The notes under the pieces: model-generated
Told to the model about the DNA's origin: nothing
The model's database searches: none
The model's input: only the letters and a program-made list of their open reading frames with translations
Origin: Candidatus Stygibacter frigidus
Lineage (GTDB): Bacteria; Cloacimonadota; Cloacimonadia; Cloacimonadales; TCS61
Direction of reading: 5' to 3'
Length of the DNA stretch: 7,925 bases
Assembly: GCA_030765325.1 (NCBI GenBank)
Contig: JAVCCT010000248.1
Location: 1-7,925, forward strand
Position numbers and translations under genes: made by a program
In this document: one piece after another, positions 1 to 6,446 of the stretch
Numbering within the stretch: the first letter of the stretch is position 1
How the letters are laid out: the number at the start of each line of letters is the position of its first letter

Positions 1-38
1 ACTATAACAAAAATAAGCATAACTAAAAAGCGTCGCAT
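1..38 (-). CDS. 5' end of a divergent gene with a signal-peptide-like start (cut by window edge)
   Basis: Read on the minus strand, an ATG at 38-36 opens a frame translating as MRRFLVMLIFVI, which runs off the window edge. Two arginines followed by an unbroken hydrophobic run look like the n- and h-regions of a Sec signal peptide or a first membrane helix. A perfect AGGAGG lies 4 nt upstream of the ATG. The gene is divergent from the C25-like gene, with about 470 nt between the two starts. Only 12 codons are visible, so no family can be assigned; a secreted or envelope protein is the natural guess. The spacing to the ribosome site is slightly short, and the call rests mainly on the strong site plus the hydrophobic start. 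Confidence 0.55.
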   Translation of the reverse strand, partial: MRRFLVMLIFVI

Positions 39-42
39 AATA

Positions 43-48
43 CCTCCT
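43..48 (-). promoter_or_regulatory. Ribosome binding site of the divergent partial gene
   Basis: The plus strand reads CCTCCT here, giving AGGAGG on the minus strand, 4 nt before the ATG at 38. It is the main reason to believe that the 12 visible codons at the window edge are the start of a real gene. Confidence 0.55.
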
Positions 49-152
49 GCGTAAAATTAATATTCTCTTATCCTCTGTCCCGATCATAACCAAAGTAATT
101 CAGATTTACAACCATTTTGTATCTTGAGCCAAAATCTAAATATCCTCAGATT

Positions 153-230
153 CTTATCAAGTAAAAATCTAATAATTTTCTCTCAATCCTCAAAAATGGG
201 CTATTTTATAACGATTTCTTACTTGATAGG
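153..230. repeat. Imperfect inverted repeat, about 15-bp stem
   Basis: The left arm 153-169 and right arm 213-230 are reverse complements. TATCAAGTAA (155-164) pairs perfectly with TTACTTGATA (219-228), and AAATC (165-169) pairs with GATTT (213-217). One unpaired C at 218 interrupts the stem, and a G-T pair plus one further G-C pair can extend its outer end. The loop is 43 nt. There is no T-run after the right arm, so it does not look like an intrinsic terminator. An AGGAGG overlaps the right end (228-233), but the only ATG at a usable distance (245) is followed by a stop after two codons. It could be a relic of a small palindromic element, a protein-binding site, or a structured leader. Confidence 0.5.
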
Positions 231-251
231 AGGATAAAATTTCTATGGAAT

Positions 252-276
252 AATCAGATATCAGCGGAATCTGGCA
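252..276 (+). repeat. Degenerate 9-nt repeat patch (left copy)
   Basis: The sequence can be cut into AATCAGAT, ATCAGCGG and AATCTGGCA, three diverged copies of an 8-9-nt unit close to AATCNGCGG. The 12-mer ATCAGCGGAATC (260-271) recurs exactly, on the same strand, at 7784-7795 in the other intergenic region, where the tandem organisation is clearer. The copies are diverged and the patch is short, so this is a modest call. Confidence 0.35.
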
Positions 277-336
277 TCCCCCTGTTTTATATCGATTCTA
301 ATAGGTCTAAATAACTGGAACTAATGGAGATAATAT

Positions 337-450
337 ATGTTGAAAATGGTCAACCATTCAGGAGGTCTCCGACCATCCAGAAGGTTTTGGATGGGAGGAA
401 TTGCACAAACTCTTTCGGGTGAATGCCTGCTGTACTTACAAAAACATTGA
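337..450 (+). CDS. Possible 37-residue small ORF or leader peptide
   Basis: An ATG at 337, 7 nt after GGAG (326-329), opens 37 codons ending in TGA at 448-450. The peptide starts MLKMVNHSGGLRPSRR, continues FWMGGIAQTLSG and ends ECLLYLQKH. It is basic, has no hydrophobic segment, and ends 55 nt before the start of the C25-like gene on the same strand. The DNA is packed with short palindromes (345-394), so it could be a structured leader or an intergenic repeat that is open by chance; 37 open codons alone are not significant. I recognise no family. Support for coding is limited to the ribosome-site spacing and the position. Confidence 0.25.
   Translation: MLKMVNHSGGLRPSRRFWMGGIAQTLSGECLLYLQKH
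345..394 (+). repeat. Cluster of overlapping short palindromes (possible alternative RNA hairpins)
   Basis: AATGGT (345-350) is complementary to ACCATT (353-358). ATGGTC (346-351) can instead pair with GACCAT (371-376). GGTC (364-367) can pair with GACC (371-374). CCATCCA (373-379) pairs with TGGATGG (388-394) across an 8-nt loop. Several of these pairings exclude one another, which is the layout expected of an attenuator-like switch, but no T-run follows the last arm. The cluster lies inside the 37-codon ORF. A palindromic intergenic repeat would look the same. Confidence 0.4.
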
Positions 451-494
451 CACTTGTGAAGTAGGGAAAAAGTTCATTATTTAAATAAAAGAAC

Positions 495-498
495 AGGA
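495..498 (+). promoter_or_regulatory. Ribosome binding site of the C25-like gene
   Basis: AGGA lies 7 nt upstream of the ATG at 506. This supports that start, which also gives an immediate signal peptide. Confidence 0.55.
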
Positions 499-505
499 AT
501 GAAGT

Positions 506-3500
506 ATGAAAATAGCATTATTACTGACGGTTCTGATGATCAGTTTCAGCTTGATAGCAGGAGTGGAAATCACATTCGAGGGCGAAAAAGCAACAATTAG
601 TGGCAATTTTGAATTAGAAAAAATCACACAGCAGGATATTAATGGTGAGAAATTTAACGAAGTAGTACTTAAAGATTGCGAAAATGGCGGAGTACCCGGC
701 AAAATAATAATTCCACATTATACCAGAATGCTGGCATTACCCGATATGGGAAACTGGTCTATCAGCGAGCTTAATTATGAAACAGAAGAGATCCAGCTAA
801 AAGAGCCTCTTATCTGGCAGGGGATTGGGGAATTAGACTATGAACCTGCAAATGATCAGTGGTATCCTGAAAATATAGTTAATATCAGTGAACCCTCTAT
901 AATGCGTCAAGTGCGCTTTGGTCAGATAACGGTATATGGAATGCAGTATAATGCTTCTGAAAATAAAATTCGCATAATCAAAGACCTTGATTTGAAATTA
1001 AATGTAGATCAAATGAGAAGCAGCAATTCCAAGACAGCAGATGGAATACGCAGTGGCTCTGGTTTTTCTGATGTTTCTGACAGCATTTTGGGGTTCCCGG
1101 AAAGTCGAGGTGAGACAAAGGGTAAATATTTATTTATCTGCCCCGATAATGCAAGTGTGATATCAACTTTGAATTATCTGGTGGACTGGAAGAAGAAACT
1201 GGGATTTGAAGCACAAATAGCTACTTTGACTGAAACCGGCAGTACTACTGATGATATAAAGGATTACCTGCAAAATGCTTATGACGCCTGGGAAGTTCCA
1301 CCTGAATATGTAGTACTTGTGGGTGATATTAATGGTAATATCACTGTACCTGCCTGGTATATTCCTGGCTATTTTGAGCCTTATTGCGTAACTGATCTTC
1401 CCTACTCCTTACTGGAAGGAGAGGATTATTTTCCTGATGTTATGATAGGCAGATTCTCCGTACAGAGTCTTTCACAATTGCAGACAATTGTGAGTAAAAT
1501 AATTCATTATGAAAGTGAACCGATAGAATCCAGTGATTGGATCAGACATGCAATCATGCTATCTTATGTAGCAGATTTTAGTAGCACTTATCAAATGTTC
1601 AGCCAGCGAGAGACAGTAATGGCTGTGCGTGAAAAACTGCTGGGCTTTACCTATACGCAGGTGGATACATTTATTAGTCCCTGGCAGACGGGTGCAAATA
1701 ATCTGACTAACATGCTAAATACAGGCTACACTTTCGTAAATTATCGTGGTGCCGGGGGACCGGTTTACTGGAACAGTGTTTTTGGTCAGATGTATTCGAT
1801 CGGGAATATTGATAATCTATCAAATGGCTTTAAGTTACCCTTGATCACCAGTATAGTCTGTGGAGGTGGAGATTTTGCGTATGGTGGTAATAATACAAGT
1901 TTTGGCGAGACGTGGCTGGTAGCAGGAACTTCTACAAATCCCAAAGGAGCAATAGGATTTATTGGACCCAGTGAGCATGACACAAAAACACCATTTAATA
2001 ATTGTAATGATATGGGAATATACCAGGGTATTACCCAGGAAGGGATTTTCTCATGCTCGGCAATTATGCTGCGTGGTAAAATGGAGCTCTATAACAATTA
2101 TCCGGGCTGTCATCAAATGGATGGAGTAAATGATGCCTGGGATAGTGATATGTTCTATTTTTATGTTTATAATCTTTTGGGTGATCCTGGATTGAAAGTG
2201 TGGACAGATACCCCAAAGCACTATACAACTGAGATGAACGACATACTGCCAATGGGCAGCAGCTCTTATGAACTCACACTTCAGGTAGATGATGCCCAAG
2301 GTCACACTGTGGCATTAACTGCTGATAATGTACTCTATGATGTATGTGAGACAAATGCCAACGGATTTGCCTCCGTGAGTTTTCCAGACAGTTTAACAGG
2401 ATTTGATGTGACAGTATCTGGATATGGCTATGTGCCAGTTACTCAAACCGTGGAAATTTCATCTGAAGATCAGATCATCAGCATGGATAACTATGAATTC
2501 GACACCGAACCCGTGTGTGGAACTGATATGACCTTATCTGTAACGCTTTCTAATAATACGGGAACCGACTATAATAACCTGCAGATTGAGCTTACGGATG
2601 CAGATGAACTCGTCACATTGGCAAATGCCACCCAGACCATTGGTTCACTTCCTGATGGAATGGTCTATGAATTGGAATTTGGGGTGGAATTATCTGATAT
2701 CTGGCGATTTGATAAAGTCAGCTGGCTGCAGCTTAGCATTAATGAAGGTGGACTGGGCAATCATAATATTGGCATTGATATTACCTCACCGGAACTTAAT
2801 TATGCTGGCAGAACAGTGATGAACACAGAAAATTGTCTATTGATCGGGGAAGAAAATGATCTTGAAATAGAACTATATAACAGCGGAGATACTTCAAGCG
2901 GCACTTTTACAGGCATATTAACCAGTCTTGATGGGAAATGCGAAGTTACCCAGGCGGAATGTACATTCCCCAATATCTCACCTGATGAGACCAACTCAGG
3001 TTCCGGTGAATACACATTAATGCTTAATAGTGATTTGATAACTGGAGAACCAGCTGAATTTAATTTATCTGTAGTGAGAAATGGTCAGTCGATCTATGAT
3101 TTTAATTTTGGTATTGCTGTGGGAGTGGTGGATGAGAATAGTCCTACATTTTCTGAATACGGCTATTATGCAATAGAGAATAGTGATACCGGCAATTTTG
3201 CACCTCCAGAATATAACTGGCTGGAGATAAGTCCTGCTGAGGGCGGGATAGGAACTCTGATACCTGAAGACCATACAACTTCTGATGGATATTCCACCTG
3301 CATATCATTGCCATTTGAGTTCTGTTATTATGGACATTTTTATAATGATATCACAGTTTCCAGCAGTGGCTGGCTGGCAATGGGTGACGAAGAAATAGTA
3401 TTTTTCCGCAATCGGACAATTCCTTCGGGAGTGGGTCCAGCGGGAATGATAGCACCTTTCTGGGATTTTTTGATCAATGGAGACATATATTCATATTATG

Positions 3501-5437
3501 ATGAAGATGATCACTGTTTTTATATTGAATGGTATGATTTCATTGATGATTATCAGCATCTTCCTCAGACTTTTCAGGTAATATTATATGATCCGCTCTA
3601 TTATCCTACCTCATCTGGTGATGGAGAGATAAAATTTCAATATCAGGAAGTGCATAACGGGGATCAGCTTGATCAGTATGCTACGATCGGGATAGAGAAT
3701 CTGGCGCAAACAGAAGGGCTGCTGCTGGGATTTGCTGATATGCATCCAGAAACAATGCATGACATTGAAGCTGGTACTGCAATCTTAATTACGATCAAAG
3801 ATGGTATTGTGGCACCCAGAATTTCTACTGATACAAGTGAATTGCAATTCGTTATGCAAGCAGATGAGACTCAGGATTTTTCTATTGATCTGCATAATAA
3901 CAGTGAAACTTATCCTGTGGAATATGATATGGTAGATACTCACTTCCCCCGTGAAGCAACAGATATTCTTCCGGCAAGGGATATTTCCGGGAACTCTATA
4001 AACCCTGTAAATCCGACTTTTTTTACTGGTCATGAAATGAATCTATATGGCTTTATGATCCATGATAATATTGACAATGAAGCAGTAGAGGGAGTAGAAT
4101 TGTATTTCCCAGATTATGTAGAAGTTATGTCTGCCACAGATATTGGAGAATTATATTATAATGGTCAAAATGGCAGCGGGGCTACTTTATCCTGGGGTTA
4201 TGGTAATGGAACTAATTATAATGGCAATTTACCTCAAACTTTCCATGTCTATTTTATCGTTGATCCAGATCATACAGCGCCAGTACCTATTGACTGGAGA
4301 ATTGATGGAGATGGCAGTGGATCTGAGCCTCATTCAGTAACCGGCACACTTACCCTTATGCCTTCAGATGAGACTTATATCTGGGTAGAATATCCCAATG
4401 GAGGTGAGGGACTCACTTATGGTATTCAGGATACGATTCGCTGGACTTCTTATGGAAATATTCCAAATGTAGATATTTTTTATACCAATAATAATTTTGT
4501 GAATTTTGATATTCTGGCAGAAAGTTTAGAAAATACTGGAGAAATGTCGTGGCAGGTACCTTCGGAACTTACCGAATCCGGGAAAATCAAGATAAAAGAT
4601 TCAGCCAGCACAGAATATGATACTTCTGATAATAATTTTGCTATCCGATGTCTGGTGATCACAAATCCATTTGATGGTTCGATACTGGAATATGGGACAT
4701 ATACGACAATCCAGTGGGATTATGCTGGAAGCATCAGCACAATTGATATTGATTACAGCACCACTGGAGGTTCTTACTGGGATAACCTGGCAAGTGATGT
4801 ACCCAATACTGGTTCTTATGAATTTATAATCAATATTCCTCTAACTGATAATGGCAAGATCAGGATCATTGCTGAAGGTGAAGAAACAATCATTTCTGAC
4901 ATGACTGGGGAATTTAGGGTTATAGATATGCCCGTAAACTGGTTAGTCTTACCAGAGGCAACGGGAGAGATCGATCCTCAGGAAACCACTACATTGGATT
5001 TTACTATTGATACTGCTGGAATGACTCATGGAATATATCAAGCCTATTTGACATTCCATACTGATTATAATCAGGAGCTATCAATACCAGTTACACTTGA
5101 AATCCCTAATCTCGATACAGATGATAATAATATTCCTGCTGTGGCAGAATTAAAAAATAATTTTCCTAATCCCTTTACTACTAACAATACCAGATCAAAT
5201 GGTACTGAATTTGAATTTAATTTAACTAAGCCAGGTGACGTAAAACTGGCAATTTACAATTTACGTGGACAAATGATAAGTCTTTTGATTGACGAAAATA
5301 TGGGGTCAGGGAATTACAGCTTCCACTGGGATGGAAAAACCCAGGGAGGAAGACCTATAGCTGCTGGAATATATTTCTATCAGCTTGAGTTGGACAGTGA
5401 AGTGGTAGCAACAAAAAAATGCCTGCTGTTAAAATAA
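506..5437 (+). CDS. Secreted multidomain gingipain-type (peptidase C25) protein with type-IX-like sorting tail
   Basis: This is a 1643-residue exported protein. Residues 1-19 are a Sec signal peptide (MKIALLLTVLMISFSLIAG), and about 20-205 resemble a C25 propeptide. The C25 fold spans about 207-566, with VNYRGAGGPVYW (411-422), TSIVCGGGDF and LLGDPGLKVW. C452 matches the gingipain nucleophile, but A416 stands where the catalytic His of the GHG motif belongs, so classical protease activity is doubtful. Next come an Ig-like C25 C-terminal domain (about 585-652), two CARDB-like sandwiches (about 653-880), a nidogen-like FEFCYYGHFYND module (886-1099), a further sandwich region (about 1100-1290), two tandem Kre9/KNH-like repeats (about 1293-1381 and 1382-1473) and a BACON-like segment (about 1477-1534). 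The FlgD-Ig/sorting tail (about 1549-1643) has FPNPF, GIYFYQLE and final KKCLLLK. It is first in an apparent operon. Likely sites are the cell surface or medium. Alternative: a binding pseudoprotease. Family call firm; module names approximate. Confidence 0.93.
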   Translation: MKIALLLTVLMISFSLIAGVEITFEGEKATISGNFELEKITQQDINGEKFNEVVLKDCENGGVPGKIIIPHYTRMLALPDMGNWSISELNYETEEIQLKEPLIWQGIGELDYEPANDQWYPENIVNISEPSIMRQVRFGQITVYGMQYNASENKIRIIKDLDLKLNVDQMRSSNSKTADGIRSGSGFSDVSDSILGFPESRGETKGKYLFICPDNASVISTLNYLVDWKKKLGFEAQIATLTETGSTTDDIKDYLQNAYDAWEVPPEYVVLVGDINGNITVPAWYIPGYFEPYCVTDLPYSLLEGEDYFPDVMIGRFSVQSLSQLQTIVSKIIHYESEPIESSDWIRHAIMLSYVADFSSTYQMFSQRETVMAVREKLLGFTYTQVDTFISPWQTGANNLTNMLNTGYTFVNYRGAGGPVYWNSVFGQMYSIGNIDNLSNGFKLPLITSIVCGGGDFAYGGNNTSFGETWLVAGTSTNPKGAIGFIGPSEHDTKTPFNNCNDMGIYQGITQEGIFSCSAIMLRGKMELYNNYPGCHQMDGVNDAWDSDMFYFYVYNLLGDPGLKVWTDTPKHYTTEMNDILPMGSSSYELTLQVDDAQGHTVALTADNVLYDVCETNANGFASVSFPDSLTGFDVTVSGYGYVPVTQTVEISSEDQIISMDNYEFDTEPVCGTDMTLSVTLSNNTGTDYNNLQIELTDADELVTLANATQTIGSLPDGMVYELEFGVELSDIWRFDKVSWLQLSINEGGLGNHNIGIDITSPELNYAGRTVMNTENCLLIGEENDLEIELYNSGDTSSGTFTGILTSLDGKCEVTQAECTFPNISPDETNSGSGEYTLMLNSDLITGEPAEFNLSVVRNGQSIYDFNFGIAVGVVDENSPTFSEYGYYAIENSDTGNFAPPEYNWLEISPAEGGIGTLIPEDHTTSDGYSTCISLPFEFCYYGHFYNDITVSSSGWLAMGDEEIVFFRNRTIPSGVGPAGMIAPFWDFLINGDIYSYYDEDDHCFYIEWYDFIDDYQHLPQTFQVILYDPLYYPTSSGDGEIKFQYQEVHNGDQLDQYATIGIENLAQTEGLLLGFADMHPETMHDIEAGTAILITIKDGIVAPRISTDTSELQFVMQADETQDFSIDLHNNSETYPVEYDMVDTHFPREATDILPARDISGNSINPVNPTFFTGHEMNLYGFMIHDNIDNEAVEGVELYFPDYVEVMSATDIGELYYNGQNGSGATLSWGYGNGTNYNGNLPQTFHVYFIVDPDHTAPVPIDWRIDGDGSGSEPHSVTGTLTLMPSDETYIWVEYPNGGEGLTYGIQDTIRWTSYGNIPNVDIFYTNNNFVNFDILAESLENTGEMSWQVPSELTESGKIKIKDSASTEYDTSDNNFAIRCLVITNPFDGSILEYGTYTTIQWDYAGSISTIDIDYSTTGGSYWDNLASDVPNTGSYEFIINIPLTDNGKIRIIAEGEETIISDMTGEFRVIDMPVNWLVLPEATGEIDPQETTTLDFTIDTAGMTHGIYQAYLTFHTDYNQELSIPVTLEIPNLDTDDNNIPAVAELKNNFPNPFTTNNTRSNGTEFEFNLTKPGDVKLAIYNLRGQMISLLIDENMGSGNYSFHWDGKTQGGRPIAAGIYFYQLELDSEVVATKKCLLLK
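5413..5419 (+). other. In-phase A_AAA_AAA heptamer (possible slippery site)
   Basis: Seven A's sit so that the reading frame of the C25-like gene uses the last six as two Lys codons (K1637, K1638), preceded by an A. This is the exact phase of a -1 slippery heptamer. A slip of -1 makes the next codon the ATG at 5419, whose frame stays open to 5730 through the DUF1292 gene. A hairpin begins 4 nt downstream at 5424. A-runs are common in AT-rich genes and no Shine-Dalgarno stimulator is obvious upstream, so a function is unproven. Confidence 0.3.
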
Positions 5438-5442
5438 CAGCA
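5424..5442 (+). promoter_or_regulatory. Perfect 8-bp hairpin at the C25/DUF1292 gene junction
   Basis: TGCTGTTA (5424-5431) and TAACAGCA (5435-5442) are perfect reverse complements around an AAA loop. The stem contains the UAA stop of the C25-like gene and ends one base before the AGGAGG of the next gene. No T-run follows, so it is not an intrinsic terminator. Possible roles are mRNA end protection after cleavage, modulation of ribosome access to the next start, or stimulation of frameshifting at the adjacent A7 run. Confidence 0.55.
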
Positions 5443-5443
5443 C

Positions 5444-5449
5444 AGGAGG
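5444..5449 (+). promoter_or_regulatory. Ribosome binding site that fixes the DUF1292 start
   Basis: A perfect AGGAGG lies 5 nt before the ATG at 5455. It favours that ATG over the in-frame ATG at 5419, which has no ribosome site and would overlap the end of the C25-like gene by 19 nt. Confidence 0.85.
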
Positions 5450-5454
5450 TTAAG

Positions 5455-5730
5455 ATGAGTGACAAAAAGAAAGTGGAAAAAGAATTGGATCAGGAAGAAT
5501 ATTTTTTAACCCTTGATTTTGATGGTGAGGAAGTGGAATGCGCCATCATAGACGAATTCGAAATGGATGGGAAAAATTACATTGTGCTGTTACCTGAAGA
5601 TGAAGAAGAAGCTTATATCTATTCATATACAGAAACAGAAGATGGTGAAATGACATTAGATAATCTAGAAGAAGACGAATTTAAGAAAGCGGCAGATTTC
5701 TATATGGAGCAAAATTCTATAGATGAATAA
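5455..5730 (+). CDS. Small acidic DUF1292-family protein
   Basis: This gene encodes 91 residues beginning MSDKKKVEKELDQEEYF. Acidic residues number 33 against 7 lysines and no arginine, so the protein is strongly negative. There is no signal peptide or membrane segment, so it should be cytoplasmic. The pattern of a G-E-E turn (24-26), an acidic strand, DGKNYIVLLPEDEEEAYIY (38-56) and a final acidic helix (about 72-86) matches my memory of DUF1292 (the YrzB-like family, best known from Firmicutes), whose biochemical role is not established. The start at 5455 is chosen for its AGGAGG; an in-frame ATG at 5419 would add 12 residues. It lies 17 nt after the C25-like gene, and its last 8 nt overlap the permease gene, suggesting cotranscription and translational coupling. 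Family assignment is by motif only. Confidence 0.85.
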   Translation: MSDKKKVEKELDQEEYFLTLDFDGEEVECAIIDEFEMDGKNYIVLLPEDEEEAYIYSYTETEDGEMTLDNLEEDEFKKAADFYMEQNSIDE

Positions 5731-6442
5731 TCTGTTCGCTCTTGGAACTATAATCATTGCAGCCTCTGCTTTATTGCAGGGGCTGTCCAGTTTTGGGTTC
5801 TCGATACTTTCCCTGCCATTACTCTCGATTTATCTTTCTCCTAAAACCGTTGTCCCTATGCTCCTGTGCTATTCCATTATTATCAATCTTACGGTTATTG
5901 CCTCCTGCTGGAAATCCTTCTCAATCAAAAGCATTATCTTCCTGCTTATGGGAGCTGTTGCCGGTTTGCCAATTGGTACTCACCTGCTGATGATATTGGA
6001 TGATTTCTGGCTTAGAAAGGGAATTGGCATTTTCGTGGTAGTTCTCTCGCTGGTGTTGCTTAGTGGAAAACGCTGGAAAATGAAAATAGAAAGAACCAGT
6101 CAGTTATTTATTGGCTTCCTGAGCGGTATTCTGGCTGGAAGCGTGGGTATAAGCGGACCTCCCATCATCTTGTTCCTTAGTAATAAAGGTGTGCAAAAAG
6201 ATGAATTCAGAGCAAATCTATCGGGATATTTCTTCCTGATAAATATTTTTACTATCCCGGTTTATATCCTGAACGGGCTGTTTACCAAAGAAGTTTTCCA
6301 CTACACTTTTAACTGGTTACCCGCGTTGATTATTGGAGTTGCTGCTGGCACTTTTTTTGCTCGCAAGATCAAGCCCGAGAAATTTGGTAAACTTGTGCTG
6401 ATACTGCTTCTCTTGACAGGACTGGTGAGTTTAATAAAATAA
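5723..6442 (+). CDS. Sulfite exporter TauE/SafE-family permease
   Basis: A 239-residue polytopic inner-membrane protein. Hydrophobic segments lie at about 4-36 (likely two short helices), 43-61, 68-90, 100-115, 126-152, 168-187, 198-213 and 222-238, the seven to eight helices usual for TauE/SafE (PF01925). The two-fold family pattern is visible: a first-half motif with QGLSSFGFSILSLPLL (19-34) and its second-half counterpart GILAGSVGISGPPIILFL (135-152). A basic stretch (KRWKMKIER, 116-124) separates the halves. Characterised relatives move sulfite, sulfoacetate, taurine-derived anions or other organic anions; the substrate here cannot be read from sequence. Its ATG lies inside the last codons of the DUF1292 gene (8-nt overlap) with only GGAG (5706-5709) 13 nt upstream, so translation is probably coupled. 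The next gene follows after 4 nt. Family call is strong; substrate unknown. Confidence 0.9.
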   Translation: MNNLFALGTIIIAASALLQGLSSFGFSILSLPLLSIYLSPKTVVPMLLCYSIIINLTVIASCWKSFSIKSIIFLLMGAVAGLPIGTHLLMILDDFWLRKGIGIFVVVLSLVLLSGKRWKMKIERTSQLFIGFLSGILAGSVGISGPPIILFLSNKGVQKDEFRANLSGYFFLINIFTIPVYILNGLFTKEVFHYTFNWLPALIIGVAAGTFFARKIKPEKFGKLVLILLLLTGLVSLIK

Positions 6443-6446
6443 ATCC

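Larger units (their letters stand above)
39..505. other. Intergenic region between divergent genes
   Basis: This 467-nt stretch has no convincing long gene on either strand. From left to right it holds the minus-strand leader of the partial gene, an imperfect inverted repeat (153-230), a degenerate 9-nt repeat patch (252-276), a possible 37-codon ORF (337-450) containing several short palindromes, and the leader of the C25-like gene. Promoters for both divergent genes should lie here, but I found no -35/-10 pair with acceptable spacing on either strand. In FCB bacteria the promoter consensus can differ from the E. coli type, so this absence means little. Confidence 0.7.

Noticed and set aside
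228..252. AGGAGG (228-233) followed by ATG at 245
   Set aside because: The frame is ATG-GAA-TAA, only two codons, and no other start at a suitable distance opens a reading frame.
447..483. TTGACA (447-452) as a -35 box for the C25-like gene
   Set aside because: No -10-like hexamer lies at 16-18 nt; the AT-rich TATTTA at 478-483 is 25 nt away. TTGTGA (454-459) with an 18-nt spacer gives only a poor match.
481..702. 73-codon minus-strand ORF overlapping the start of the C25-like gene
   Set aside because: It is antisense to the signal peptide and propeptide region, is low in complexity (Ser/Ile/Asn-rich), and has no family resemblance.
1786..4662. Several antisense and shifted ORFs of 60-84 codons inside the C25-like gene
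   Set aside because: They overlap a clearly real, domain-bearing 1643-codon gene, have no recognisable motifs, and are expected by chance in a gene this long.
5419..5454. Upstream in-frame ATG giving a 103-residue DUF1292 protein
   Set aside because: It has no ribosome site, overlaps the end of the C25-like gene and adds residues outside the family pattern; the ATG at 5455 has a perfect AGGAGG at 5-nt spacing.
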